Notes: generated by a model from the letters alone, not told the origin. DNA of 18,700 nt from Candidatus Falkowiibacteriota bacterium (GCA_903920975.1 CAIXNZ010000074.1:1-18700), one strand, 5' to 3'; shown: positions 6,597 through 14,272, numbered from the stretch's first letter. Made by a program: numbers and translations.

Positions 6597-6833
6597 TTAT
6601 AAGCCCAATTCCTTTTCAATCGCTTCTCGATCAAAACCAACAATAATTTTACCCTCAACATCCAAAACCGGCACTCCCATTTGGCCAGATTTATCAATCA
6701 TCTCCTGAGCCTTGTCATTATCAGTAGTAACATCATAATCAGTAAAAACAATTTTCTTTTCAGTCAAATAATCCTTGACCTGGTGGCAAAAGGGACAAGT
6801 TGGCGTGGTGTAAATTAAAACTTTCTTCGCCAT
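6597..6833 (-). CDS. Glutaredoxin-like small redox protein
   Basis: A 78-residue thioredoxin-fold protein that passes electrons by disulfide exchange. The N-terminal strand VLIYTT leads to the active site CPFC (C13-C16), and the cis-proline loop is GVPVL (P55), followed by GKIIVGFDR. Length and the pattern fit glutaredoxin/NrdH-type redoxins (uxx-type); the electron partner cannot be told. It is last in a run with flavodoxin, 9 nt after that gene's stop, so the pair may share a redox role. Identification of the fold is firm, the specific role is not. Confidence 0.88.
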   Translation of the reverse strand: MAKKVLIYTTPTCPFCHQVKDYLTEKKIVFTDYDVTTDNDKAQEMIDKSGQMGVPVLDVEGKIIVGFDREAIEKELGL

Positions 6834-6842
6834 AGTTTTATC

Positions 6843-7316
6843 TTATTGTTTAAATTTTTCAGTCCATTCTTTAACCTGCGCTTTCACACTCTCTTTATTT
6901 TTTTCCACGCGGTTAAAATACTTTTGATCAACAATTTCCGCTCCTTTGGCTAATAATCTCAAATTATTAAAAACTCTAGTCGCGCCCATACCGTCTTGGG
7001 TGCAAAATAGCGCTAATTTTTTGTCTTTTAAATCTGCTCTATCTAAAAAAGTTCTTATGGCCGGCGGAATATTGGCGGCCCAATTAGGACAGCCCAGAAA
7101 AATTAAATCATATTGCGCCAAATCAAGTCCGATTTCTTCAATTTCAGTCTTTGTTTTCATCATGGCGTCATGACCGGCCCAAATATAGCCCCAGATACCG
7201 CTTCTTTTCTTTTTATCAATTAATTCCCTTGTTTCCGCTTGCAAGGTGGAAGAAATTTCATCAGCCACAAACTTAGTATTTCCAGTTCTGGAATAATATA
7301 TGACTAGAGTTTTCAT
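6843..7316 (-). CDS. Flavodoxin
   Basis: A 157-residue FMN protein for low-potential electron transfer. The N-terminus MKTLVIYYSRTGNTKFVADEI contains the phosphate-binding loop SRTGNT (residues 9-14). Later segments LIFLGCPNWAANIPPAIRTFL and LALFCTQDGMGATRVFNNL match the flavodoxin/Flavodoxin_4-like pattern. A longer frame reaches 7349, but those residues overlap the end of the preceding gene and lie before the conserved first beta strand, so the ATG at 7316 is chosen. It follows the 86-aa membrane gene by 1 nt and precedes glutaredoxin. Confidence 0.9.
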   Translation of the reverse strand: MKTLVIYYSRTGNTKFVADEISSTLQAETRELIDKKKRSGIWGYIWAGHDAMMKTKTEIEEIGLDLAQYDLIFLGCPNWAANIPPAIRTFLDRADLKDKKLALFCTQDGMGATRVFNNLRLLAKGAEIVDQKYFNRVEKNKESVKAQVKEWTEKFKQ

Positions 7317-7317
7317 A

Positions 7318-7578
7318 TTATTTTTTCGCCTTTCTCTTTTTAGGCACAAAAAGCATCACATCATAAAGGGTTTTTTTAATATGGCTGACTTTGGCCGCGA
7401 TTAAAAAAGCCGTAAATGAAACGGCAAAAAAAGCAATGATAAAAATGTAAAATAGCAAATCAGGATAAAAAAGAATAGTCCCTGCCAAAGCAAAGAATAT
7501 CAAGCCAATTATCACCAAATAAATAACAATAGAATGTAATTTGCCGTTAACATACTCTAAAATTTGTCTGGTAATCAT
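7318..7578 (-). CDS. Small membrane protein with two hydrophobic segments
   Basis: 86 residues with hydrophobic segments at about 17-36 and 41-63, then a basic tail ending KKRKAKK. Positive charge at the C-terminus predicts both ends in the cytoplasm. No family recognised. It sits 4 nt after the 133-aa gene and directly before flavodoxin, so it is part of that operon. Confidence 0.75.
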   Translation of the reverse strand: MITRQILEYVNGKLHSIVIYLVIIGLIFFALAGTILFYPDLLFYIFIIAFFAVSFTAFLIAAKVSHIKKTLYDVMLFVPKKRKAKK

Positions 7579-7582
7579 AAAT

Positions 7583-7984
7583 TTATTTTTCTCTTATCTT
7601 TGACAAACCATTATTTTCATCTGCTTGGTCAGCAAATAATGGCATTTCTTCCTCAATTTTTTTTCTTTCATATGCTTTTTGTTTTTTCATGGATTCCACA
7701 AATCTTTCGTGAGCCTGCTCTGGCGTTTCACGCCGCAGCATCTCTTCAATTTCTCTCCTAATCTTTTCATCATCTTTTTTCGTTTTATCAACCTTGCGTT
7801 CTCGCCATAACTTTCCGATCTTCCTCTTCAGTTCAAGTCTTTTTTCAAAATCTTTGGTAATATTGTTTCTGTCGAAAACTCTATCGCAAGTATCAATAAA
7901 ATTTCCATTATATTCATGGGAAACATCGTCAATTAAATCATAAATAGTTTTTCTTTTTTCAAATTTTGGTGCTGCTTCGGCCAT
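7583..7984 (-). CDS. Charged, coiled-coil-prone protein, 133 aa
   Basis: Unrecognised. Very rich in Lys, Glu and Arg, with long helical stretches (about residues 45-110, for example KRKIGKLWRERK and RREIEEMLRRETPEQ) and no membrane segment. The open frame extends to 8074, but that part overlaps the end of the 527-aa gene by 83 nt; I choose the ATG at 7984 (MAEAAPKFEKRK), which removes the overlap. An AGGAGG lies 18 nt upstream, farther than usual, so the exact start is uncertain. It follows the 527-aa membrane gene and may be its soluble partner; that is inference. Confidence 0.65.
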   Translation of the reverse strand: MAEAAPKFEKRKTIYDLIDDVSHEYNGNFIDTCDRVFDRNNITKDFEKRLELKRKIGKLWRERKVDKTKKDDEKIRREIEEMLRRETPEQAHERFVESMKKQKAYERKKIEEEMPLFADQADENNGLSKIREK

Positions 7985-7991
7985 AAAATTA

Positions 7992-9575
7992 TTAAAATAT
8001 ATCCTCCTTTTTTTCTTTAAAAAAGGCCAGCCACTCTTCAATGGCCTGCAGAATAATTTTAAGCGGCGCTTCAATCATAAAATCAAAAATAAAGATAAAG
8101 ATATTAATTCTGGAAAAATTCAAGGATAAAAATCTGCCCATTCTGATAAAGGGTAGAGTAAAAAAATCAAAAATTTCACCTGATATATTTTCTCTTTTTT
8201 TCAAAACAATTAATTCACGGGCCAAACCACGGATGCGCACGCCAAAAAAGCTGACTACGCTGGCAAACATCAAAAAGAGCAAGATACTAAGATAAGAAAA
8301 GTGTATTTGTATTAAAAAATAAATAATTAAAGCAAAAGGCACGATAAAAGAAATCAAATATACCAGATGGAATAATGACCAGGTAAACCAATTTCTTCTT
8401 TTTGTTTCTCTGATATATTGCACCTCTCCTGCCTTGCCAGAGAGCAAATCTTCAATACCATTTATCATGGCTTGGGTATTTTTTTCGCTTGGCGTTCTAA
8501 TAGTAGTGGCGATCAATATCATTAATAAGGGCGGGAAAGTTATATTTACTATGGCAGCAGTCCAGCTAAAAGTGTGTAAAATGTACATATCAAAAGGAAT
8601 TTCCAATATCAAGGCCAAAAGCATTTTGGTTAAAAAGACATAGATAATCGCGCGCCAGATATGTGTTCTCAAACGACGTTTAGTAATAGAATACTTTTGC
8701 TGACACATTTCTCGGATTTTGCTATCAAGAAGTTTCTGATCTTGGGCTAAATCACCGGCACCTTTTAAATCCTGATAAATAAGATCGCGTAAAATAATAA
8801 CCATTGTTGCATAGCGTCGACAAAACCCCAATAACCTGTTAGTCAATCGATGATTAATTTGCTTATCTATATCTTGTTTAATAGTGGAAATCTGGTCAAT
8901 AAATTGCGGTAAAAAAACCTGATAATTATCTTGCCAGTCAGGATGCCATAATTTCAAAATTAAAAATTCCAGCATTGGCTTGTCTGATTTTACCAGACTG
9001 CGATTGACAGCCAAATATAATTGCAAATTCTTTTCTTCTTCAGTCATGGTGTCGGAAATAATTTCTGCTCGGTTTTTCATCTCTTCATACATAAAACGGA
9101 CGAAAACTTTTTCTTTATTGGCCGGAACCATGGTTTCTTCTATTTCGCAAGAAGCGATGCCTAAAATCCAGTCATATAAATTTAAGGCTGTACCTAAACC
9201 TTTATGTTCTTCAACACCGCTATAAAGCATATCGTACTTTTCAATCACTTTGGCTACTTCATTAATCTTAGATTCGGGATACTTATTATTTTCCAAATAA
9301 CCTGCGGATACTATTTCTTTAATTACATGCTCACTAATTTTTAAATAATCCCGACTTTCCAAAAAACGCCTTTTTAAAATTCTAAAAACAGCACTTTTGC
9401 GCAATAAGTGCTCTTCTTGGTAGTCAATAATCGTCCTTATTTTCTCATACATCAGGGCAACGGCGCTGGTCATGATATTGACCCTAATCAGCTCCTCACC
9501 CTCTTTTTTTACGATTTTATCGCGGGCATCTGCGCTATACAGATTATCTAATAAACCCGCTAATTTTTGCATCAT
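7992..9575 (-). CDS. Large membrane protein of unknown function, 527 aa
   Basis: Residues 1-300 are soluble, mostly helical and charged. Four membrane segments follow at about 307-327, 336-358, 397-422 and 425-446, and a strongly amphipathic C-terminal region at 483-518 (FSRINIFIFIFDFMIEAPL) may lie on the membrane. A family is not recognised and no catalytic motif stands out. It heads the operon that runs through the 133-aa, 86-aa, flavodoxin and glutaredoxin genes. An extended -10 lies only about 9 nt before the first of two adjacent ATG codons, so the mRNA may be nearly leaderless. Confidence 0.8.
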   Translation of the reverse strand: MMQKLAGLLDNLYSADARDKIVKKEGEELIRVNIMTSAVALMYEKIRTIIDYQEEHLLRKSAVFRILKRRFLESRDYLKISEHVIKEIVSAGYLENNKYPESKINEVAKVIEKYDMLYSGVEEHKGLGTALNLYDWILGIASCEIEETMVPANKEKVFVRFMYEEMKNRAEIISDTMTEEEKNLQLYLAVNRSLVKSDKPMLEFLILKLWHPDWQDNYQVFLPQFIDQISTIKQDIDKQINHRLTNRLLGFCRRYATMVIILRDLIYQDLKGAGDLAQDQKLLDSKIREMCQQKYSITKRRLRTHIWRAIIYVFLTKMLLALILEIPFDMYILHTFSWTAAIVNITFPPLLMILIATTIRTPSEKNTQAMINGIEDLLSGKAGEVQYIRETKRRNWFTWSLFHLVYLISFIVPFALIIYFLIQIHFSYLSILLFLMFASVVSFFGVRIRGLARELIVLKKRENISGEIFDFFTLPFIRMGRFLSLNFSRINIFIFIFDFMIEAPLKIILQAIEEWLAFFKEKKEDIF

Positions 9576-9583
9576 ATGGCTTA

Positions 9584-9592
9584 ATCATAGCA
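9584..9592 (-). promoter_or_regulatory. Extended -10 promoter of the 527-aa gene operon
   Basis: Minus strand TGCTATGAT: TGn plus TATGAT (9584-9589). Transcription would start near 9577, two bases before the ATG at 9575. No good -35 is visible. Confidence 0.5.
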
Positions 9593-9624
9593 AATCTAGC
9601 GTAAAAATAAAAGACCTGCTTATG

Positions 9625-9655
9625 TAATAAAAAAGAGGGTTTGATGCCCTCTTTT
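9625..9655 (-). terminator. Terminator of the GT-B-like gene
   Basis: Perfect 9-bp stem AAAAGAGGG (9631-9639) with CCCTCTTTT (9647-9655), 7-nt loop, and a T-run on the minus strand. It lies 7 nt past the stop at 9663. Confidence 0.9.
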
Positions 9656-9662
9656 ACTATTA

Positions 9663-11012
9663 TTAATATTGTAAAACCGTCTTAATGGCCTTAGTCTCGG
9701 AGTATTTATGCTCAATGATCTTCTGAATATTGTAAGTACCAAATTTTGGACCTTCTAAATAACCTTCTATAGCTGCTTCGGCAAACCAGCCAGAATCCAA
9801 CCAGTCATATAACCACTGGTCAGTATAACGCGGATCTTCTTGATCAGTGCCAGAAGCAATGGTCATCAGCCATTTGCGATTAAAATCTTCCTGTGAACCA
9901 ATAGCAGGCGTCATGATAATCGGCAAACCCAATGCAGTATAAAACGATAATTCACTCGGTTTGGTCCATAAAATATCAGTGGTGTGCAGAGCGTGATCAA
10001 ATTTTTTAAAATAATCTTCTTTATTTTCAGCAAAAATAATTTTTATATTTTTATCCAAACACCTGCCCAAGCCCTGCTCTTTAACTTTTTGCTTGAAAAA
10101 ATTATGAACATCATTTCTTATGCCGGCCACTAAATTAATATTTAATTGCTTTTTAAATAATCTTCTTCTCAAACTTTTAATAATTTCCACGCCGATATCC
10201 CTTTGGGCGCCAGCTCCGCCAACTGCGAAAGTGATAGTCAGAGGATGATGTTTACGTTTGGGAAAATTTTCAGCTCCCAATTGTTCGCTAATTGTTTCAC
10301 GGTAATTTCTAATGTACCTTGCCTGGGGATCCAGATTAAATAAACGATGCCCGACATCCTGCTTTAATATTTGCAAATCAGCACCGCCCAAATTTTCAGT
10401 TGGCAAAGGAAACCCAGTTAAAAATATTTTTTCAGGCCGCACGCCATAAAGCTTTAATCTCTGTTCCACCCGATAATTAGGCGCGAAATAATTAATACGG
10501 CTTTGCGCCGGACTCATGGCTACCCAGGTTCTGGAAATATCAGTATCAGTCGCCAAGCAATAAATATCCTGGCTGTATTTATAATATTCAGCCATAAAAG
10601 CCACGACAAAAAAAGTGGTTATGATCGGCAAAGGCTTTTTTTCCAATCTCTGCATTAAATCTTTGCCCCAATTCTTTTTTTCAATCAAACGCATGAAATA
10701 TTCCAGTTGCACATTAGGCTTGGATAAATCACGCTTAGGATAGAAATTGTCAATTTGCTGAAATTTATCAAAAAAATGCCATATCGCCTCGCCAATAAAT
10801 GGCGTCTTTTTAAATTTAGAAAGCCATTCATACGACTCTCTGCTCTGATGCCAAATTTTGCGGTCAGATGCTGGTATACCGGGATAACTATTGGCGTTAA
10901 TAACCTTTCCTTTATACGCCAAAACCTTCAGCGGATAAGCAGCGCGCTGATGTCCATAGCCCATATCAACAGCAATCACATGGGCTTTAGCAAATTTAGG
11001 TTTTTTGGTCAT
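9663..11012 (-). CDS. GT-B fold glycosyltransferase-like protein (MGDG synthase / MurG-like)
   Basis: 449 residues. Near the N-terminus is VIAVDMGYGHQRAAYPL (residues 12-28), matching the glycine/histidine loop (GxGH..AA) of the MGDG-synthase/MurG group of GT28-type enzymes. The C-terminal half has ITFAVGGAGAQRDIG, typical of the second Rossmann domain, and TKPSELSFYTALGLPIIMTPAIGSQEDFN (350-378, read in parts), like the sugar-nucleotide site 'KPGGLT..EA...P' of the family. Acceptor and donor are unknown; a lipid or cell-surface glycan role is likely. The frame reaches 11075, but that would start before the promoter; ATG 11012 has AGGGGA 7 nt upstream. Confidence 0.7.
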   Translation of the reverse strand: MTKKPKFAKAHVIAVDMGYGHQRAAYPLKVLAYKGKVINANSYPGIPASDRKIWHQSRESYEWLSKFKKTPFIGEAIWHFFDKFQQIDNFYPKRDLSKPNVQLEYFMRLIEKKNWGKDLMQRLEKKPLPIITTFFVVAFMAEYYKYSQDIYCLATDTDISRTWVAMSPAQSRINYFAPNYRVEQRLKLYGVRPEKIFLTGFPLPTENLGGADLQILKQDVGHRLFNLDPQARYIRNYRETISEQLGAENFPKRKHHPLTITFAVGGAGAQRDIGVEIIKSLRRRLFKKQLNINLVAGIRNDVHNFFKQKVKEQGLGRCLDKNIKIIFAENKEDYFKKFDHALHTTDILWTKPSELSFYTALGLPIIMTPAIGSQEDFNRKWLMTIASGTDQEDPRYTDQWLYDWLDSGWFAEAAIEGYLEGPKFGTYNIQKIIEHKYSETKAIKTVLQY

Positions 11013-11031
11013 AAAAAAATCCCCTGCTTTT

Positions 11032-11040
11032 ATTATACCA
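11032..11040 (-). promoter_or_regulatory. Extended -10 promoter of the GT-B-like gene
   Basis: Minus strand TGGTATAAT: extended -10 with a perfect TATAAT (11032-11037), expected start near 11025. No clear -35. Its position downstream of the alternative ATG at 11075 decides the start codon of the gene. Confidence 0.6.
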
Positions 11041-11049
11041 AAAATTCTA

Positions 11050-11700
11050 TTATAACTTAATATCAAGATCTTCAAATTCCAATATATCTTTTTTTGTATT
11101 TAAAGCTTTCCAAAATCCCAAGTGCTTAAAAAGCCTGAATTTTGTTTTAGGAAATACCTCGTATTCTAAACTTCCAGCAGCTGGCAATACTTTTAATAAT
11201 TCGTTTTTGTCAAAAAGATACCAGCCAATACTTACCCATTCATCTAAAATGGGTTTTTCCTTAAATACGGCAAAGCCGTTTTTTTCTTCAACTAAACCAA
11301 AGGGCAAGCGCGGATGAGATACGCAAATAGTATTTTCCCCTTGCTTAATTAATTTTGAAATATCAAGGTCAGTAATATCATCGCAATTTAAAACCAGCGT
11401 AAACTCTGATTGCCCAAAATCTTTCAATGCTAATTTAATCGCACCGCCTGTACCTACGGGCTCTTTTTCAACTGAAAATTCAATCAATTTTTTTTTGTCA
11501 GAATAATTTTCTTTAATAAAATCAATTATCTCATTTGCTCGATGACCAAGAGATAAAATTATTCTGTCTATTTCTTTGAATTTTGCCAGATAATCAAGCT
11601 GGTGTGCCAAAATAGCTTTTCCTTTAACTGGCACAAGCGGCTTGGGCAAATCATATTCCATCCTATTTCCTTTACCACCGGCTAAAATTATTGCGTCCAT
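11050..11700 (-). CDS. Sugar-phosphate nucleotidyltransferase
   Basis: This enzyme joins a sugar 1-phosphate to an NTP to give an activated sugar. The 216-residue protein starts with the signature LAGGKGNRM (6-14) and DLPKPLVPVKGK (17-28), then PVGTGGAIKLA (81-91) and the metal-binding region VLNCDDITD (103-111). It has only the catalytic Rossmann-like domain without the C-terminal beta helix of GlmU, like the short mannose/heptose-type guanylyltransferases; the sugar is not determinable. It lies 37 nt upstream of the GT-B-like gene, so it may supply its donor sugar. The leader holds heptamer array C and no Shine-Dalgarno. Confidence 0.88.
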   Translation of the reverse strand: MDAIILAGGKGNRMEYDLPKPLVPVKGKAILAHQLDYLAKFKEIDRIILSLGHRANEIIDFIKENYSDKKKLIEFSVEKEPVGTGGAIKLALKDFGQSEFTLVLNCDDITDLDISKLIKQGENTICVSHPRLPFGLVEEKNGFAVFKEKPILDEWVSIGWYLFDKNELLKVLPAAGSLEYEVFPKTKFRLFKHLGFWKALNTKKDILEFEDLDIKL

Positions 11701-11720
11701 GACTTTTGAATTAAAAATTC

Positions 11721-11808
11721 AGAATAAAGAACTAAGAGAATGTAGAATTAAGAATTAAGTAAAGTAAGCTATTTAAGCTGCTTAATTTACTTACCTAGCT
11801 TAATTCTT
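11721..11808. repeat. Heptamer array C and adjoining hairpin
   Basis: Heptamers AATAAAG, AACTAAG, (AG)AATGTAG, AATTAAG, AATTAAG at 11723-11759. The last unit contributes to an inverted repeat with arms AAGAATTAAG (11750-11759) and CTTAATTCTT (11799-11808). It fills the 122-bp gap between the 11050-11700 gene and the CAP protein gene. Confidence 0.75.
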
Positions 11809-11822
11809 ACCAGCTAATAATA

Positions 11823-13250
11823 TTACCAAGTTTTATCAATTATAGGCACATTGCCATATAGTCCACCGTAATGTAGTACTGTATATAAACTGCCAGAATC
11901 ATTATCACCATCAAAATAAAAACCTACGCCAACATGAGTTAAATGATCGTGCATGATTGTCTGATAATGAATGCCATTAGCCGCTTCCTCGCTCATATAA
12001 TAATCAAAAAGTGAATCCATTGAAGCCATTACACTTTCATTAATACCCTCGGAACGATTATAATTTCCACCGCCAATATTTTCATAAAGCCAACCCCAAC
12101 TCTCGCAAAAATCAATTTTAAAATTATCCCAGACCCAAACACGAGCAATCATATTAACCGGTAACCTGGTATGGGTAATTTGTCCCTGATTAAACATTTG
12201 TTCTGCCCAAACACTGGCAGTATCTGCCATGCGCTGATCAGAAAGAATGGCCGACTTGCCCCGTTTAGTTCTTTCATAATTTATACGATCCAAAATATGC
12301 TGTGTTACAATTTTGTAATTAAAACCAGCGGGTACGCTGCCTTTCTGGAACGAACCAGTACCAGCAATCCACGGACCCGTGGAAGTAAAACCAGGCTTAG
12401 AGCCACAGCGTGGATCAGTGCCCTCATTTATGACAGTTGTTGGTGGCGTTGCTGGAGTTGAATTATTGCTATAAGGAATAATTGATAATTCAGCAATAGC
12501 CAATTTTGCCAAATCAGTGTCCGTAATACCTAGGCCCAAATAACGCATAATTTCATAAGCTGCTGCCCCGTCTTTTAAGTAATACCTCTTATTTGTTTTG
12601 GGATAAATATACCAGGCTTCGCCATGCTGCTGAACCTGCAACAAAATTCTGCCGCTCAAACGGTTGCGCAGCGCAGTATCGCCAGAAAAACTATCCGTAT
12701 CTTTTGGAATCTTGGCCAAATCAGTATCAGTAATACCCAGACCAAAGGTACGCATCATTTCATAAGCAGTTGGTCCGTCTTTCATGTAATATCTTTTAAA
12801 ATTTGTGGGATTAACATACCAAGCCTCGCCATGCTGTTGGACTTGCAGTAAAATGTAACCTTTTAACCAAGCTAAGGCGCTTGAACTTGTAGTAGTAGAA
12901 GAACTAGAGAAGTTAGAGGATGAAGAGGAGCTTGAGGAACTAGATGCGGAACTGGTTAAGGCCTTATCAGTGATAGTAAAAAAAGTTTCGCCAGACCAGC
13001 CAACTTTGCCCCGCGGGCTGATTACCTTATACCAACCATCTGTTTTATCTGTAATTTGAACGACTTCACCGGCTTTCAGGGTATCAATAATCGCTCCGGT
13101 TGCTGTACAAGCCTGATCGCGCACCCAAACTGCACTTTTTACTTCACCCTTTGCATCATAGGCATAAACTGGGTCACAACCGCAACAGCCTGCTTGGGAA
13201 ATTAACGGAAATAAGAGCCCTAGAGTTAGAAATAGAATTATTTTTTTCAT
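11823..13250 (-). CDS. Secreted SH3 - repeat - CAP/SCP domain protein
   Basis: A 475-residue exported protein. Signal peptide at 1-20 (KKIILFLTLGLLFPLISQA), possibly cut after SQA; the following GCCGC is not a good lipobox. Residues 30-95 form a bacterial SH3-like domain (VWVRDQACTATGAIIDTLKAGE, DGWYKV, GKVGW). A Ser/Thr linker follows at 99-124. Two 55-residue repeats at 129-183 and 198-252 share ILLQVQQHGEAWY, RYY.KDG.AAYE.MR and LGLGITDTDLAK; this repeat is common in Patescibacteria surface proteins. The CAP domain spans about 317-462 with RINYERTKRG, WAEQMFNQGQITHTR, ENIGGG and HVGVGFYFDG. It is probably a cell-surface protein; the ligand is unknown. Confidence 0.88.
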   Translation of the reverse strand: MKKIILFLTLGLLFPLISQAGCCGCDPVYAYDAKGEVKSAVWVRDQACTATGAIIDTLKAGEVVQITDKTDGWYKVISPRGKVGWSGETFFTITDKALTSSASSSSSSSSSSNFSSSSTTTSSSALAWLKGYILLQVQQHGEAWYVNPTNFKRYYMKDGPTAYEMMRTFGLGITDTDLAKIPKDTDSFSGDTALRNRLSGRILLQVQQHGEAWYIYPKTNKRYYLKDGAAAYEIMRYLGLGITDTDLAKLAIAELSIIPYSNNSTPATPPTTVINEGTDPRCGSKPGFTSTGPWIAGTGSFQKGSVPAGFNYKIVTQHILDRINYERTKRGKSAILSDQRMADTASVWAEQMFNQGQITHTRLPVNMIARVWVWDNFKIDFCESWGWLYENIGGGNYNRSEGINESVMASMDSLFDYYMSEEAANGIHYQTIMHDHLTHVGVGFYFDGDNDSGSLYTVLHYGGLYGNVPIIDKTW

Positions 13251-13273
13251 AAAATTTATTTTATTCTATTACA

Positions 13274-13282
13274 ATTATAGCA
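13274..13282 (-). promoter_or_regulatory. Extended -10 promoter of the CAP protein gene
   Basis: Minus strand TGCTATAAT (TGn plus perfect TATAAT at 13274-13279). Expected start near 13267, giving a 16-nt leader without Shine-Dalgarno. The -35 region is only a T-rich stretch that overlaps the tail of the adjacent terminator. Confidence 0.6.
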
Positions 13283-13294
13283 TTTTTTTAACTA

Positions 13295-13323
13295 AAACAA
13301 AAAAGGCGCTTTTGGGCGCCTTT
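13295..13323 (-). terminator. Terminator of the 98-aa orphan gene
   Basis: Perfect 8-bp stem AAAGGCGC (13302-13309) with GCGCCTTT (13316-13323), 6-nt loop; minus-strand tail TTTTTTGTTTT. It lies 28 nt past the stop. Confidence 0.9.
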
Positions 13324-13351
13324 AATTTTATTTTTTGATACTCATCAATAA

Positions 13352-13648
13352 TTACATGCTGAAAATAAGAGTGGATAAGAGTTCCACTTTACTATTCAGC
13401 AATAAATTTTCAAGGCGAATATCGCCTTTTCTGGCATGGGCAGCAAATTCACTGTAAACCAATTTTAGCATTTCTTTTTTTAATCCGATTTTGACTGCCC
13501 TGAATGCCTTGATTATCTTTTGCCTTGGCGTCCCTAGGTCCTCATCGTCGTCAAAAGCCGAGCAATAATCTTTAGCAATGGCACCACGATAATCATGAAC
13601 GAGCTTGGTAAATTCTGACAATATCATGCTCTTCTTCTTATCCCTCAT
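13352..13648 (-). CDS. Orphan small protein, 98 aa
   Basis: Unrecognised. Lys-rich N-terminus (MRDKKKSMILSEF), a central acidic patch FDDDEDLG, then helices (KIIKAFRAVKIGLKKEMLKL and ENLLLNSKVELLSTLIF, read in parts). Mostly helical, soluble, no signal peptide. The open frame begins at 13711, but those first codons overlap the promoter; the ATG at 13648 has a perfect AGGAGG 4 nt before it and is chosen. Like the orphan genes at 3841 and 4288 it is a self-contained unit with its own TTGACT-17-TAAATA promoter, strong Shine-Dalgarno and terminator. Confidence 0.75.
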   Translation of the reverse strand: MRDKKKSMILSEFTKLVHDYRGAIAKDYCSAFDDDEDLGTPRQKIIKAFRAVKIGLKKEMLKLVYSEFAAHARKGDIRLENLLLNSKVELLSTLIFSM

Positions 13649-13701
13649 TTTTCCTCCTTTGGCTAAAAAGACCATTATTTTTAAATCCACTATCTGATTG
13701 T

Positions 13702-13730
13702 TATTTATCATATGAAAATCAGTTAGTCAA
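13702..13730 (-). promoter_or_regulatory. Promoter of the 98-aa gene
   Basis: Minus strand: -35 TTGACT (13725-13730), 17-bp spacer, -10 TAAATA (13702-13707). Expected start near 13695, leader about 47 nt. Confidence 0.6.
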
Positions 13731-13743
13731 GCTTCACAAATAA

Positions 13744-13772
13744 AAAAATCGCCTTCAAATGAAACGATTTTT
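13744..13772 (-). terminator. Terminator-like hairpin with no gene before it
   Basis: Perfect 8-bp stem AAAAATCG (13744-13751) with CGATTTTT (13765-13772), T-rich on both sides. On the minus strand it would end a transcript arriving from above 13772, where no gene is visible now (13773-13878 holds nothing I can name). It may mark a lost gene. Confidence 0.5.
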
Positions 13773-13878
13773 ATGGCAGGGACTCGTAGAGAACGTTAAG
13801 GATGTATTTCAGCATTCTAATAAGAATATTTTTAACCAGATTTAAGTTTATATTAAAATTTTTTTATTTTAATATTTG

Positions 13879-13907
13879 TTTACAAAAAATTTACAATTTG
13901 GTATATT
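13879..13907 (+). promoter_or_regulatory. Promoter of the 105-aa plus-strand gene
   Basis: -35 TTTACA (13879-13884), 17-bp spacer, -10 TATATT (13902-13907), preceded by TGG (extended -10). Expected start near 13914, leader about 34 nt. Confidence 0.7.
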
Positions 13908-13948
13908 AATTATAATTAAATCATTAATTTCTAATTAAGTCTATTTTT

Positions 13949-14266
13949 ATGAAGCATGAAAGAATTAAATCCCCAGATAGAGAAAGTACCAAACAAACAA
14001 CCGAATCTCAAAAAAGTAAACCCATGACAGCCACATATCCTGACATGTATGGAAATCCAATGACATTTGATATTTCTCCAGAAGCTTTCGAACGTTTTGG
14101 TTTTAAATACAACGACAGGGTCAAAACACCTAACGGTTCAGCTACAGTGATCGGTGTGTTTGGTGGCGATCTTTGGTTTCAGGTTGACGGAGAGAAGGGT
14201 CCCACATATTGGGGAGATACACACAAAGAGCGTTTTAAACGACTAGGATTTGAGTTAATAAAATAA
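13949..14266 (+). CDS. Small protein with a single beta-rich domain, 105 aa
   Basis: The only plus-strand gene seen. Residues 1-26 are polar and disordered-looking. Residues 40-105 form one compact domain with FERFGFKYNDRVKTPNGSAT, VIGVFGGDLWFQVDGEKGPTYWG and a closing FKRLGFELIK. The opening 'ERFGF' and closing 'KRLGF' look alike, as in one unit of a repeated SH3-like beta-barrel (G.ATVIGV..G.LWF..DGE.G..YW). I cannot name a family or function. It has its own promoter and a strong terminator. No clear Shine-Dalgarno; the start follows ATTTTT. An in-frame ATG at codon 26 is an alternative start. Confidence 0.8.
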   Translation: MKHERIKSPDRESTKQTTESQKSKPMTATYPDMYGNPMTFDISPEAFERFGFKYNDRVKTPNGSATVIGVFGGDLWFQVDGEKGPTYWGDTHKERFKRLGFELIK

Positions 14267-14272
14267 ATTTCC

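Noticed and set aside
7317..7349. Longer start for flavodoxin
   Set aside because: The extra 11 residues overlap the upstream gene's end and precede the conserved first strand of the fold.
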